DNA of 64,000 nt from Lachnospiraceae bacterium (lineage in GTDB: Bacteria > Bacillota > Clostridia > Lachnospirales > Lachnospiraceae): the NCBI GenBank assembly GCA_017532145.1, contig JAFXJR010000097.1, positions 1-64,000 of the forward strand. Direction: 5' to 3'. Positions 17,593 through 29,400 of the stretch are shown piece after piece. The notes under the pieces are model-generated. The model was not told where the DNA came from. It saw nothing but the letters and a program-made list of their open reading frames with translations, and searched no databases. Each line of letters starts with the position of its first letter. The stretch's first letter is position 1. Both the position numbers and the translations under genes were made by a program.

Positions 17593-19640
17593 GAAAAAAA
17601 TTTGCAGGATGGTTGATGGCAGCCATTTTATTGTGTACCGCAGGAATACCAGCCAGTGCATCGGAGGGAGTAATTTTGCCTCAGGAGGAAGAAGCAGTTC
17701 AGGTGCAGAAGGAGGAAGAAGCGATTCTGCTCAGTGGATATGGTGTTGCTCCTGCTTATCGGAATATCTATACTTCGGAGGATATCCATAAATTATTGGA
17801 GAAGGAAAATAGCCAGGAGGAATCCTCCCGGGCTTCCTATCAGGGAGGCCAGCTGGTGGCCAATTCCCATGCAGAAGCAGTTACCCAGCTGAGAGAGATG
17901 CTAAGAAACAGAGCTACCAGCTTTTCTCTGGCACTTACCTATGTTAATCAGTTTTCCCAGAGTATCTTTACCCAGCTTTTAGAGGATGCCCTGGCAGAAG
18001 GAAGTGGCACTCCGGCAGCAGAAGGTGACTATATTAAGGCAAATTTCTTAGGATATCATTATAATGTAAGCTATGGAGCAGGGTTAGGCAGTCTGAACTA
18101 TGGATTAACCTTTACTTATGCTGCAGATGCACAGCAGGAGGCTCAGGTGACGCAACGGGTGGCAGAGGTAATCGCTGTCCTGGGACTGGCACAAATGGAC
18201 GATTATCATAAAATTAAGACCATTCATGACTATATTGTGAATAATACTGCTTATAAAGACGATGGCACCAATCAGTGTCATAGTGCTTATTCGGCTCTGA
18301 TACAGGGCTATGCCGTCTGTCAGGGGTATGCCGGATTGTTTCAGAGACTGTGTAAGGAGGTCGGTATCGAAACCAGATATATTACCGGCTATGCAGGAGA
18401 GGCACACGCCTGGAATATCGTAAAGCTGGACAATCAATGGTATAACGTGGATGTAACCTGGGATGACCCCATTGGAGGCAGTTTGAGATACGACTATTTT
18501 TTAAAGGCAGAGATAGACTTCTCGGATCACATCCGGGATCAGCAATATGATACAGATGCCTTCCATGCTGCTTACCCTATGGCTGATTTTTCTTATGGAA
18601 AGGCTTCGGCAGAAGGAGTAAATCAGGAAAATTATTCTTATACTTTTAAGGGAACTGATGGCAGTCAGATTTCTTCTGCCAGTACAGGCAAACCTTTGTT
18701 TTTAATTTTCTTTGGGGCAAATTGTGGAAACTGTCAGACCGTCCTTCAGGAATTGGCAAAAACCAGTTGGGTTCTGGATGGGACAGTGGATGTAATAGCC
18801 ATAGAAACCCAGAAGCATACGCAGGCAGAGGTAATCAACTTTCAGAATGTCTACTGTCCTCAGGGAAAGATTCGCTTTGGGTATGATACAGGTGTGATGG
18901 CTTTAAATGCTTTGTGGGACTATGCAAGATTGGTAGGAGCAGGCAGCAGTATTACCTATCCGTTTATGGTGATGATTGACGGAGACAACAAGGTGCAGTA
19001 TTATAGTGTAGGCTATACTACCGCAGCCAAAATAGAAAGACTATATCTGCCTCTGCTTTCTACCCGGAATACTTTTTCGGATGTTCCCTATAATCCGGGA
19101 GGCTGGAAGTATGATGCAGTGCAGTATATGTATGAAAATGGCATAATGAATGGAATTGCAGGTACCGACCGGTTTGACCCGGATGGACAGCTGACCAGAG
19201 CCATGTTTGCTACAGTACTCTATCGTATGGCAGGCAGACCGGGAATGGCCTATTCTCCTGTATTTGCAGACGTGCCTGCAGGGCAGTATTATACCGAAGC
19301 AGTACTGTGGGCAAACAGTCAGCAGATTGCTACAGGAATAGGGAATGGAAGTTTTGGTGTAATGCAAAATATTACCCGGGAACAGATTGCCAAGATGCTC
19401 TATGAGTTTGGCAGTAAGAAGGGATATTCGGTAAGTGGCAGAGCTTCTCTGGATAATTTTACCGATACAGCATCCATGAGCAGCTGGGCAGGCGAATATA
19501 TGCAGTGGGCGGTATCAGCAGGAATGATATCAGGTAAGCCTAATGGAGACGGCAGCTTCCGACTGGATCCCAAGGGACAGGCCACCAGAGCGGAATGTGC
19601 CAAGATGTTGATGATGTTTCAGAAGCAGTATGGCAACTAA
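17589..19640 (+). CDS. Secreted SLH protein with transglutaminase-like and thioredoxin-like domains
   Basis: 683 residues, ATGA overlap with the previous gene. An N-terminal signal peptide ends near GIPASASEG. Residues about 190-295 form a transglutaminase-like (TgpA/DUF553 type) domain with the triad Cys244 (GYAVCQGYAG), His273 (EAHAWNIV) and Asp288 (VDVTWDD). Residues about 350-480 look like a thioredoxin fold with Cys379-Gly-Asn-Cys382. Three SLH motifs follow (WKYDAVQYMYENGIMNG to FRLDPKGQATRAE). It should sit on the cell wall, attached to a secondary polymer. The triad could make a cysteine protease, a crosslinker or an amidase; the thioredoxin part suggests thiol chemistry outside the cell. 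Both in one SLH protein is unusual. Confidence 0.88.
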   Translation: MRKKFAGWLMAAILLCTAGIPASASEGVILPQEEEAVQVQKEEEAILLSGYGVAPAYRNIYTSEDIHKLLEKENSQEESSRASYQGGQLVANSHAEAVTQLREMLRNRATSFSLALTYVNQFSQSIFTQLLEDALAEGSGTPAAEGDYIKANFLGYHYNVSYGAGLGSLNYGLTFTYAADAQQEAQVTQRVAEVIAVLGLAQMDDYHKIKTIHDYIVNNTAYKDDGTNQCHSAYSALIQGYAVCQGYAGLFQRLCKEVGIETRYITGYAGEAHAWNIVKLDNQWYNVDVTWDDPIGGSLRYDYFLKAEIDFSDHIRDQQYDTDAFHAAYPMADFSYGKASAEGVNQENYSYTFKGTDGSQISSASTGKPLFLIFFGANCGNCQTVLQELAKTSWVLDGTVDVIAIETQKHTQAEVINFQNVYCPQGKIRFGYDTGVMALNALWDYARLVGAGSSITYPFMVMIDGDNKVQYYSVGYTTAAKIERLYLPLLSTRNTFSDVPYNPGGWKYDAVQYMYENGIMNGIAGTDRFDPDGQLTRAMFATVLYRMAGRPGMAYSPVFADVPAGQYYTEAVLWANSQQIATGIGNGSFGVMQNITREQIAKMLYEFGSKKGYSVSGRASLDNFTDTASMSSWAGEYMQWAVSAGMISGKPNGDGSFRLDPKGQATRAECAKMLMMFQKQYGN

Positions 19641-19654
19641 AAAGGAAGACATAG

Positions 19655-20869
19655 ATGAAAATAGCAATAGATCTTACCTCATTGGCAGATAATTTTTCGG
19701 GAATAGAACGCTATGCCATGAACATAACAAAGGAACTGATTGCGTTGGATAAAAAGCAGGAGCATACTTACATCCTGCTTTTTAAACGGAGCATTCATCG
19801 GGAAATGAAACAGTATGAAGGCAGAAGGAATGTAGAGTGCAAGGTCTTACCGGGGCAGAATAAGCTGCTGTTTGCACAGATAATTCTGCCCTTTTTTCTT
19901 TATGGGGTCAGGGCGGATATCTATCTGTTCCTGGCCTTTCAGAGTCCCCTCTTTTTCTGGAGAAGGGGAATCTATAATGTGATTCATGATTTGACCAGCT
20001 GGGACTGCCCTCAGACCATGAAGAAGCATATGGAATGGTATTTTAAGCTGTCTATTTGGAATGCCCTGCTGGTCAGCAGAGGGATTATCACAATTTCTCA
20101 ATTTACAAGAAATAGGATAATCCAACAGTTTGGTTATGATAAAAGGAAGATTATCCTGGCCTATTGTGGAATTTCTGATGTGTTTATCGACTATATAAAA
20201 AGCCAGCCCCGACCGGGAGAGAAGGATGTGGCAGACAGGCAGGAGCAGATAAGGCAGCGTTCTCTGGATGTACGGAGGAAATACCATCTGCCGGAGCAGT
20301 ATCTGTTGTGTCTGGCCACTTTGGAGCCAAGAAAGAACCTGCCTTTTTTAGTAGAAGCCTATGTGGAGCTTTTAGAGGAAGGAAGTGTTAAGGTTCCTCT
20401 GGTACTGGCCGGAAGGAAGGGCTGGAAGATGGATGAATTTCTGGAACGGATAGAACAGGAATACCGAAGTAAAATTATTGTTACAGGCTTTATTGACGAC
20501 CAGGATTTGCCCTATGTATATCATATGGCAGATTGCTTTATCTTTCCTTCTGTCTATGAGGGATTTGGTATGCCTCCTTTAGAGGCGATGGCAGTGGGTA
20601 CCATTACCATTTCTTCAGATGCAGCCTCTTTGCCTGAGGTACTGGGAAAAGCGGCATCCTATTTCCATCTGGGAAATCGGGAGGAGCTAAAGCAGAAGAT
20701 TAGACAGGGGATTCGCCAGGAGTGTGAGGATATCACCTTGGAGGAAATCGAAAAGAGAATCCAGCAGTTTCAGTGGCGAAAGTCGGCAGCCAGAATTGCG
20801 GTAAGGCTGGGGCTGAAGGATGGGAAGCACAAAACAGGTAAAGAAAAAAGAGAGGTAACGATTCAGTAG
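19655..20869 (+). CDS. GT4 glycosyltransferase
   Basis: 404 residues; ATG 19655 with AAAGGAAG. N-terminal DLTSLADNFSGIERYAMN is the acceptor-side glycine loop of the WbpY/mannosyltransferase-like GT4 group. ATLEPRKNLPFLVEAY marks the donor half, and FPSVYEGFGMPPLEAMAVG carries the EX7E motif. Related enzymes (mannosyl- and D-rhamnosyl-transferases of polymannan and A-band pathways) use GDP-sugars, which would match the GDP-D-rhamnose genes at 55406-57502. Specificity is inferred only. It is followed by 67 bases with no gene and then another GT4. Confidence 0.87.
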   Translation: MKIAIDLTSLADNFSGIERYAMNITKELIALDKKQEHTYILLFKRSIHREMKQYEGRRNVECKVLPGQNKLLFAQIILPFFLYGVRADIYLFLAFQSPLFFWRRGIYNVIHDLTSWDCPQTMKKHMEWYFKLSIWNALLVSRGIITISQFTRNRIIQQFGYDKRKIILAYCGISDVFIDYIKSQPRPGEKDVADRQEQIRQRSLDVRRKYHLPEQYLLCLATLEPRKNLPFLVEAYVELLEEGSVKVPLVLAGRKGWKMDEFLERIEQEYRSKIIVTGFIDDQDLPYVYHMADCFIFPSVYEGFGMPPLEAMAVGTITISSDAASLPEVLGKAASYFHLGNREELKQKIRQGIRQECEDITLEEIEKRIQQFQWRKSAARIAVRLGLKDGKHKTGKEKREVTIQ

Positions 20870-20936
20870 GTCTGCATACTTGCTGTACTGACCGGAAAAC
20901 GCAGGAACTGAACCGTTACAGGGATAGGAATAAAAG

Positions 20937-22166
20937 ATGGGAATAAAAGCGTGGATAAAAAAGGTATTGCCTGACGATACCATTGTGCAGATGAAGTCTC
21001 TGCTGGAGCGGAGAAATAATAAAAGGATGTGCCAAAAGGCAGCCGATATCCGACCCTATGATAGAGAGAAATACCCCTTTGGCATTAATCTGATTGGGGA
21101 TATTAAGGCAGAAACCGGTCTGGGACAGAGTATGCGGATTCTGGCGGGCATCTTAGAGCAGGCAGGTATTCCTTTCTGTATTATACAGATAGATTCTCCA
21201 GGGGGACTGGCACACAGCGATCGTCAGTGGGAGCATAGAATCAGTGAGACAGCCAGCTATGGAATTAATTTGATTCATATTAACCCTAATATATGGGCAG
21301 AAACCTATGTTCGTTTCCCGGAAAGCCTGTTGGATGGCAGGTATCAGATTGCTTATTGGCTCTGGGAGCTGGAGGAGTTTCCTAAAGAGTGGGTACCCTG
21401 CATCCGGACGGTACATGAGATTTGGGCTCCATCGGAATTTATCTGTGAAAGTATTCGGGCAGTGACAGACAAGCCGGTGGCTGCCATTCCTTATCGGTTA
21501 GAGGAAATGGATGGAGCAGCCTATCAAAGACAGCATTTTGGGCTGCCGGAGGAAAAATTTCTCTATCTGATGATGTATGATTTTAAGAGTGTAAGTGAAA
21601 GAAAGAATCCTAAAGGTGCATTGGAGGCGTATAAAAAGGCATTTCCTCAGGAACAGGAGGATGTGGGACTAATTATTAAGGTGAATCATGTAAAGGGAAG
21701 CCAGGAGCTACAGCTGCTGAAAAAAGAACTGCAGGCCTATAAAAATCTCTATTTTATTACCGACAATCTTTCCCGGTCAGAGGTGGAGTCTTTGATTGCT
21801 CAGGCAGATGTGCTGATTTCTTTGCACCGTTCAGAGGGCTTTGGACTGCCTATGGCAGAAGCAATGATGATGGAAACTCCCATCGTTTGTACCAACTGGT
21901 CAGCCACTACAGAGTTTATGGATTCTACCTGTGCCTGCCTGGTGGATTATCAACTGGTAACTTTGGAGAAAAGGATTGGCCCCTATCCAAAAGGCAGTCG
22001 GTGGGCGGATGCCGATACAGACCAGGCAGCCTTATGGATAAGGAAGCTCTATGAGGAGAAGACATTTTATGCACAAATGGCAGCTGCCGGTAAAAAGAAG
22101 ATACAGGAATATCTGAGCTTTGACAGAGTCAGAACTGCCCTGCAGGAGAGGCTGGATAATCGATAA
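20937..22166 (+). CDS. GT4 glycosyltransferase
   Basis: 409 residues. After about 40 basic N-terminal residues comes GINLIGDIKAETGLGQSMR, the acceptor-side loop seen in a GT4 group common in multi-domain surface glycan transferases. AYWLWELEEFPKEWV and EIWAPSEFICESI are hallmarks of that group, also seen in the C-terminal half of the fusion at 31243 (TGIPEDWVKQCNKMDEIWVP). The donor half has FGLPMAEAMMMETPIVCTNW. Cytosolic, nucleotide-sugar dependent. The ribosome site is weak (TAGGAAT). Donor and linkage are unknown. Confidence 0.85.
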   Translation: MGIKAWIKKVLPDDTIVQMKSLLERRNNKRMCQKAADIRPYDREKYPFGINLIGDIKAETGLGQSMRILAGILEQAGIPFCIIQIDSPGGLAHSDRQWEHRISETASYGINLIHINPNIWAETYVRFPESLLDGRYQIAYWLWELEEFPKEWVPCIRTVHEIWAPSEFICESIRAVTDKPVAAIPYRLEEMDGAAYQRQHFGLPEEKFLYLMMYDFKSVSERKNPKGALEAYKKAFPQEQEDVGLIIKVNHVKGSQELQLLKKELQAYKNLYFITDNLSRSEVESLIAQADVLISLHRSEGFGLPMAEAMMMETPIVCTNWSATTEFMDSTCACLVDYQLVTLEKRIGPYPKGSRWADADTDQAALWIRKLYEEKTFYAQMAAAGKKKIQEYLSFDRVRTALQERLDNR

Positions 22167-22259
22167 AAAGTTACGATACTAAAAATTTTGCTAGAAAACC
22201 AAGTCTAATTATTCGATGTACTGGGGGATTTGCTCTTCACGGAAAAGGAGGGACAGGAT

Positions 22260-23441
22260 TTGCGAAGGATAGCAATTATCAATCAGAGATATGGAAAAGA
22301 GGTAAATGGAGGCTCTGAGGCATATACCCTGCAGCTGGCAGAGCATCTGCAAGGAGTGTATCAGGTAGAAGTGCTGACCACCTGTGCCTTAGACTATTCC
22401 ACCTGGTCAAATGAGTATGCTGAGGGAGAGGAGGAGCAGGAAGGCATAAAGGTCAGGCGTTTTCCGGTAAAGTGCAAAAGGCAGAAGCTGCTATTAAAGC
22501 TTACAGGCAAGCTGATTACCCGGTTGGGAATGAATTATCGATGGTTAAACCGGATATGGATTCAGGCACAGGGACCCTATGTGCCGGAGCTGCTTACCTT
22601 TTTGGCAGACCACCAGGATGACTATGATGCGTTTATCTTTGTGACATATCTGTACTATCCTGCCGTCTTTGGTCTGGAGCTGGTGGGAAAAAAGTCGGTT
22701 TTTGTTCCCACTGCCCATGAAGAGTCTTATATACATTTTAAGCTAATGGAGGATGTCTTTTCCTATCCGGCAGCCTATGTTTTTTTAACAGAGGAGGAAA
22801 AGGAGCTGGTTTCTTCTCTGTTTTGTGTGGATAGTCTGCCCCATCGGGTAACCGCTATGGGGATAACTCCAAAAATTAGTGGAGCTTCGGGGAATTTTAG
22901 GGAAAAATTTGGAATTTCCACTTCTTATTTCATCTATGCAGGAAGAATAGACGTGGACAAGGGGTGTGGAGAGCTGATACAATATTTCCAGCAATATTGT
23001 CAGCAGCTGCCAAAAGAGCAGCAATGTACACTGGTATTGATAGGAAAGAGCCAGATGGAGCTGCCTCAGGGGGACTGGATACGCTATCTGGGATTTTTGT
23101 CAGAAGAGGATAAAAATGATGGAATCGCCCAGGCCAGGGCTTTATTTCTTCCTTCTCGCCATGAGAGCCTGTCTATTTCTGCTCTGGAGGCGATGTATCT
23201 GGGAACGCCTGTAATCGTCAATGGGGCTTCTCCGGTGCTTCAGGGACACTGCAGACGCAGTGGCGGTGGTCTGTCCTATCGGGACTATCCAAGCTTTCAT
23301 CAGGCAATGGAGCAGATGGAGGAGGATGCAGTCTATGAAAAAATGCAAAAGGCTGGTATTCGCTATGTGGAGGAAAACTACCGTTGGGATGTAGTAGTCA
23401 ATCAGTGGAAGGAATTGATTGAGGAAGTCGTGGACAAGTAA
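22260..23441 (+). CDS. GT4 glycosyltransferase with TTG start
   Basis: 393 residues. The start is a TTG at 22260, giving LRRIAIINQRYGKEVNGGSE; it lies seven bases after AAAGGAGGG, the strongest ribosome site nearby. An in-frame TTG at 22230 has no site. EVNGGSEAYTLQLAEHL is the GT4 N-terminal loop, HFKLMEDVFSYPAAY an internal hallmark, FIYAGRIDVDKGCGEL the donor domain entry, and LPSRHESLSISALEAMYLG the EX7E region. It belongs with WsaF/rhamnan-type GT4 enzymes by general look. It overlaps no gene; the next start is 19 bases downstream. Confidence 0.83.
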   Translation: MRRIAIINQRYGKEVNGGSEAYTLQLAEHLQGVYQVEVLTTCALDYSTWSNEYAEGEEEQEGIKVRRFPVKCKRQKLLLKLTGKLITRLGMNYRWLNRIWIQAQGPYVPELLTFLADHQDDYDAFIFVTYLYYPAVFGLELVGKKSVFVPTAHEESYIHFKLMEDVFSYPAAYVFLTEEEKELVSSLFCVDSLPHRVTAMGITPKISGASGNFREKFGISTSYFIYAGRIDVDKGCGELIQYFQQYCQQLPKEQQCTLVLIGKSQMELPQGDWIRYLGFLSEEDKNDGIAQARALFLPSRHESLSISALEAMYLGTPVIVNGASPVLQGHCRRSGGGLSYRDYPSFHQAMEQMEEDAVYEKMQKAGIRYVEENYRWDVVVNQWKELIEEVVDK

Positions 23442-23460
23442 CAGAAGGGATCATAGGAGC

Positions 23461-26400
23461 ATGGATCAGAAAAAAGGAAACATACTGGAAAAGATACATT
23501 GGAAGGAGATACTGGTAAGAGCAGGTGTACTGTTTATCCTGTTTTTTGTCTATTCTTCTGTGATACAACCGGATGAAGAAGAGTATTCTATCAGGATAAT
23601 GCTGCGACAGGACAGAACTGGCAGTAATACACAATTATTTTGGTGGGATACGGGGCAGGAGGCAGATCCGACTCAGTCCTATATGGCGGGAATCTATGGC
23701 AGACAGGTTAGACTGCCTTTGATAAAAGAAATGATGGGGACAGATAAGCAGTGGCGGCTGGATATTGTGGATAACAGCCTGGAGGTAGGTATTCTGTCCT
23801 TTGACTTATATAAGGGAGAAAGGCTTTGTCAGGCGTTTTCTCCGGATATTTTAGATGCCTATGAGGTGGAATGCACAGGGATAGAGGCAGCCTATACTAC
23901 GGGAGAGGAGTATTGCGTGAAGCCCTCTGGGGACGACCCCGCAATCTACTTTGGTTCTAGTATTGCTCAGGATATTACAGACTATGTAGAGCAGGATTAC
24001 GAAACAAGGCGGCAGCAGCTTTTTTTGATGCTTCTTCTGGTGGTAGTGGCAGACAGATTGCCGGGTGTCAGACGGATTTCCCGCTATTGTTGGAAAAGAA
24101 GAAGAGGAATCGGTTTTGTTCTGGTAATCACAATGGCTTGGGGAATCCTGACCCTTCCTCGTATGCAAGACTATTCTTTACAGATTAAGCTGGCAGAGGA
24201 GAATGAGGGAAATCAGGCACAGCTTTACTGGTGGACTCAGGATGGAACTCCTTCTCCGGAGCAGAGTATACTGGCAGAATACTATAGCAGACAGAGTATT
24301 TTGGACTTAGGGAAAGGGGCTTTAGGCTGGCAGAAGAGCTGGCGGTTGGATGTAACCAATAGCAGTGAGGAAATTACACTTGTTTCTATTGATTTATATA
24401 AAAAAAGTAATAAAATCAGAACCTTTTCAGGGAATGAGCTGGAAGGCTATTTAACAGGCGGTGAAGGGATAAAGGCAGTCTATGCTGAAGGGGGAGGGTT
24501 GGTAATCAGTCCTTCCGCAGACGACCCGATTCTCTATCTGGGCAACAGTATGTCCAATGGGATAATGAATCAGCTTACTCAATATTATTTGTCCAGGCTG
24601 TTTTTCGTACTGTTGGGCGGTATTTTGCTGGTACTGTTGGGAACAATTCTAGGAATATTACAGAGGGTTGTCTCTCTGGGAAAGTTTATTTGGGAGAAAA
24701 AGAAACGATTTGGTATTGCTCTATTGCTGCTGGTGGGCTGGGGGATATTGACCTGGCCTTATGCCAGGGATTATTCTCTGCAGGCAACACTGACAGAAAG
24801 CAGGGAAGGAAGCTCTTTTCAGTTATATTGGTGGAAGCAGGGACAAGAGGATGAGCAGATTCAGGGCGTGCAGGCTGTCTATGATAAAGACCGTGCTTTA
24901 TTACCGTTAAAGACGGGGATTCTGGGCTGGCAGAAGAACTGGCGTTTGGATATAATAGATGGCAGTCAGGAAGTGACTGTTCGTTATGTGGATTTGTATC
25001 AGGGGGAGAAGATTATCCGAAGGATTTCTGGACAGGAGTTGGAAGGATATTTGACGGATATTGCAGGGGTGAAGTCGGTTTACAGTACAGAGGAAGGGCT
25101 GTTTATTCTTCCTGATGGTGATGACCCTATGCTGTATTTAGGAAGCAGATTATCCCATAGTTTGACGAAACAGTTGCTTCGTCCCTATCTGATACAGTTG
25201 GCATTAGTGGCAGGATTTACCTTCCTGCTATTGGTAAGTGATGCAATTCCGGCAGTGAAACAGGGGTATATCCTACTAGGGAAATCCCTTTGGAAGAAAA
25301 AGAAACGGTTAGGTATTGCCTTGCTGCTGACTATCGTTTGGGGAATAGTTACCCTTCCCCGTGCAGAGGACTATTCGTTGCAGATTCAGCTGGCACAGAG
25401 CAGAGAGGGCAGTCTTGCTCAGATATATTGGTGGAATCAAGGGGAAACCATCTTACCTGAGCAGGCAATCCAGGCACCTTACTATGGAAGGCAGGTTCTT
25501 CTTCCTCTGAAAGAGGGGATGCTGGGTGGAGATAAGGAATGGAGACTGGATATTATTGACAGCAACCAGGCGACCTGTATTGATTCTATCCATATGTATC
25601 GGGGACATAAGCAGCTTCGGACGATTTCTGCTCAGGAGCTGGAGGGATATCTGACAAGCCATGAGGGAGTACAGGAAGTAGGCAGGACGGAAGAGGGACT
25701 TTGGGTAAAGCCCTCTGGAGACGACCCTATACTGTATCTGGGCAGCAGGCTGTCCGACAGCTTGACCAATCAGATTTTTGCCTCCTATTTGGCAGGATTA
25801 GCAGGAGTATGGGGTATCAGCTCTCTGCTGCTGATAGGAGATATGCTTCCGGGACTACAACAGATTTATGCCTTTTTTGGGGAAATATTATGTAAAAGAA
25901 AGAAAAGACTGGGAGTGGTTTTACTGCTGACCTTAGCCTGGGGTGTACTGACCTGGCCTCGTTCTCAGGACTATGGGTTGCAGATAGAGCTATCAGAGAA
26001 TAGGGAGGGAGACTATACACAGCTGTACTGGTGGAAGGAGGGAGAAGCCTCTGTTCATGACCAGGTTGTTCAGGTACCTATCCATGGAAGCAGAATATTT
26101 ATCCCTTTTCAAAAAGGAATATTGGGATGGAAGCAGGAGTGGCGGCTGGATATAGTCAATTCCCAGCAGGAAGCGCAAATTATTGGTTTTGATTTATATC
26201 AGGGTCATGAAAAGATACGCTCCTTTACGACCGATGAATGGGAAGATTGGGTGCTGAGAGCCGAAGGAATAGAAACGGCCTATGGAACAGACGAGGGCTA
26301 TTATCTTGTTCCTTTGGAAGAGGATTCTTTCCTGTATTTTGGAACCTGTCTGACTCGAAATATTTTAGAACCTATCTTAACAGAATATGTGGTGCAGCTG

Positions 26401-29400
26401 TCGGTAGCAGGTCTTGTTTTCCTGCTGTTGCTTATGGGAGACAGCCTGCCCGGTATCCGCTGGATTTATGATTGGATAAGAAAAAACCGAGGACGAATCG
26501 CTGTAATGGGTGTACTATTTTGTATCTGTGCTGCTGCCCTTTCTCCTCAGTTTACGGACTATTCGCTGAAGATAGAGCTGTCAGAGGAGTATACCGGGCA
26601 TATTGCGGAGATTTACTGGTGGGGACCGGAAGAAAGCATTAGTCTGGAGCAATCCTATCAGGCAAGAATAGAGGGAAAACAGATTGTTTTTCCTGTGCGG
26701 GAGGGGATGCTGGACTGGAACAATTCATGGCGAATCGACTTTATCGCGGCAGATCAAAAGGTGGAGATTACCTCCTTTGCTCTATATCAGGGGCAGGAGT
26801 GGGCAAGAGCCTTTTCAGCAGATGAGCTGGAGTCTTATAGGACAGGCAGTGATGGAGTGGAGGATGTAGGCAGTACAGGGGAGGTCTTCTATGTAAATCC
26901 GTCTGGAGATGATCCAATTACCTATTTTGATGTTCGTCTGTCACGGACGATAATCCAAGACATCATGAACGATTATATAGGGAAGCTGCTAGTCGTTCTT
27001 TTTCCGATTTTTCTCATCGTTATGGCAGATAGACTACCGTTGCTTCGGGGAGTCTATCAGAAGCTGAGAGAGAAGGTAGCTGATGAAAAAACGGCCTGGT
27101 TATGCTATAGTGGTCTGTTGGGAGCAGTAATTCTGGTTGTGTTTCATGATTTTTTACTGGGCGACAAGGTATTTTTATACATGGGTGATTCCTTTTATCA
27201 GACCTATGCCCAGCTGACCCATCTGGCGGATAGAATTGCCGCAGGAGAATGGGGATGGAATTACACCTTTTATGAGTCTTTGGGAAATGCAGAGGAACCA
27301 ATTATCCTCACCTTAAAGACGTTTTGTACCGTTTTTGGCAGAGAAAATCTGGCTTATACCATGGGATATGCTCAGATGATAAAAATTTTTCTGGCAGGAC
27401 TGTTCTTTTATGGCTTTCTGCGTCGTATGGGAACAGATAAGCTGGGCAGCACTCTGCTGGGACTGGGCTATTCCTGCAATGCCTATATTGTGGCCAGAGG
27501 GATGTGGCAGAATTATCCCAATGAAGCAGTTTGCTTTGCTTTATGGCTTTGGGGCTTTGAGCATTTTAAGAAGACAAAAAAATGGCTGCCCTTTTTATTG
27601 GTGAATATCTTCTGTTATTGGAATTATCATGGTTATACAGCTATTCTTTATACAGGAGTAGGATTGGTATTTGGTATTTTCCGACTGGTTTCGGATGCAA
27701 AGCCAGCAGAGGAGGGAGACCAGTCAGAGTCCTTGATTAAGCGTAGTCTTAAGCTGACCGGAATCGTTTTATTGGGAGCAGTAGTTTCCATGGCAGCCTG
27801 GATGCCTTCTTTAATTCAGCAGCTGAGCAGCTCTCGAGTGACGGATGGAGCAGAGGTAGCCAGCCAGTGGAAGAATATTTTAAATTATACCAGACTGGCA
27901 GGATATCGGGTAATGTTCTACCGAGCCTTGGTACCTGATGCTTTGGGAATCTTTGAGGATAACTACGTAGGTGTGACCAACTGGCTGGAGGACCCGGTAT
28001 TTTACTGTGGTCTTATGACCATCGTGGCAGCTCCTCTAGGACTGTGTGCCATGAAAAAGAAGAAAAGGCTGTGGTATATGCTGCCTCTGGCAGGAGCCAT
28101 TATCTACAATATGTTTGGTATTGTCAGAAACGTGGCCAATGGATTTGCAGGAATTGGATGGAAGCTGTCTTCTCTGTGGGTAATTATTCTTTTGCTTATC
28201 TTTGCGGCTGGTCTGTGGCAGGAAAAGGAAGCAATAGAAGCAAACAAGGCAGGAAAGGTTTTGTTGATTGTCAATGTGGTGCTGGTGGTATTATCAATTT
28301 ACTTTTTTAAGGATGGGGTACAGGTCTTTTATCTGGCAACGGCCTTACTTTTATCCCTTACTCTCTCTCTGCTGTTGTTCCTGATATTAAAGGAAACAAA
28401 TGAGGAAAAGAAGGGATATTTAAAGTATTTATTGGTACTGGTGGCAGCTGCAGAGGTAGCAGGCTCTTCCTATCGGGTGGTGAATAATAAGTCCGGATTG
28501 GATGCTCAGGTATTGAAGGAAGAGATATATTATAATGATGCTACTCAAGAACTGCTGGCTCAGGTAGAGGATGAGACGGATTTTTATCGGGTGGATAAGC
28601 AGTATACTTCTACTGCTTACTGTGATTCCTTATACCAAAGATATAAGGGAACCGCCTCCTATATCGGTGGAGTCGGTGACAATGACTATACCCAGAAGCT
28701 GTATAACTATCTGGGGCTGCCGGTACTGGAGCATGTTCAGAGAGGAACCGACCAGAATACAATAATCAATGCTTTATGCAATGTAAAATATGTGATGACG
28801 AAGAATCAAAGACTGAATACCTACGGTTTGGAGTATCGTTCAGGAAAGGATGGCATTACCCTGTATGAAAGTAAGTATACCCTGCCCTTTGGTTATGTCT
28901 ATGACACCTATATGACAGAAAGCGATTTTCTGGAATACAACTATGTGGATCGCAGAAATCTGATGATGGAACGATGTATTTTGGGAGATGAGGCCGGGGA
29001 ACTGCTTCCGGAGGGAATTAAAGAAGACGCTTTTTATAGGGACTTTTCGGAAAAATGGAAGGCTTATCAGGCAGAAACCACTCTGGAGGGAAAGGAGATT
29101 CACTTTGCTCCCATTCAGGAAGGGGAGGTGGCTATCTTAAAGCTGACAACCAGTGCGCAGGAGGATGCCTGGGCAGAGGCCTATTATATGCAGGGAAATG
29201 TGATGCTGGGTAAGGTAGATGTAAGGCTGGTAAAGGGAAAAAGCAGCCGTTATATGGAATTTATGCTGGCAGGTACCGACAGGATACCTGTATCAGCCGT
29301 AACCAGTAAGCCCTATGAGATTGCATCGGTGGAGCTGTATGTGATTCCCCAGGAGGTATATTTTGCTCAGCTTCCTGAGTGGATAGAGGAGAGAAGTCAG

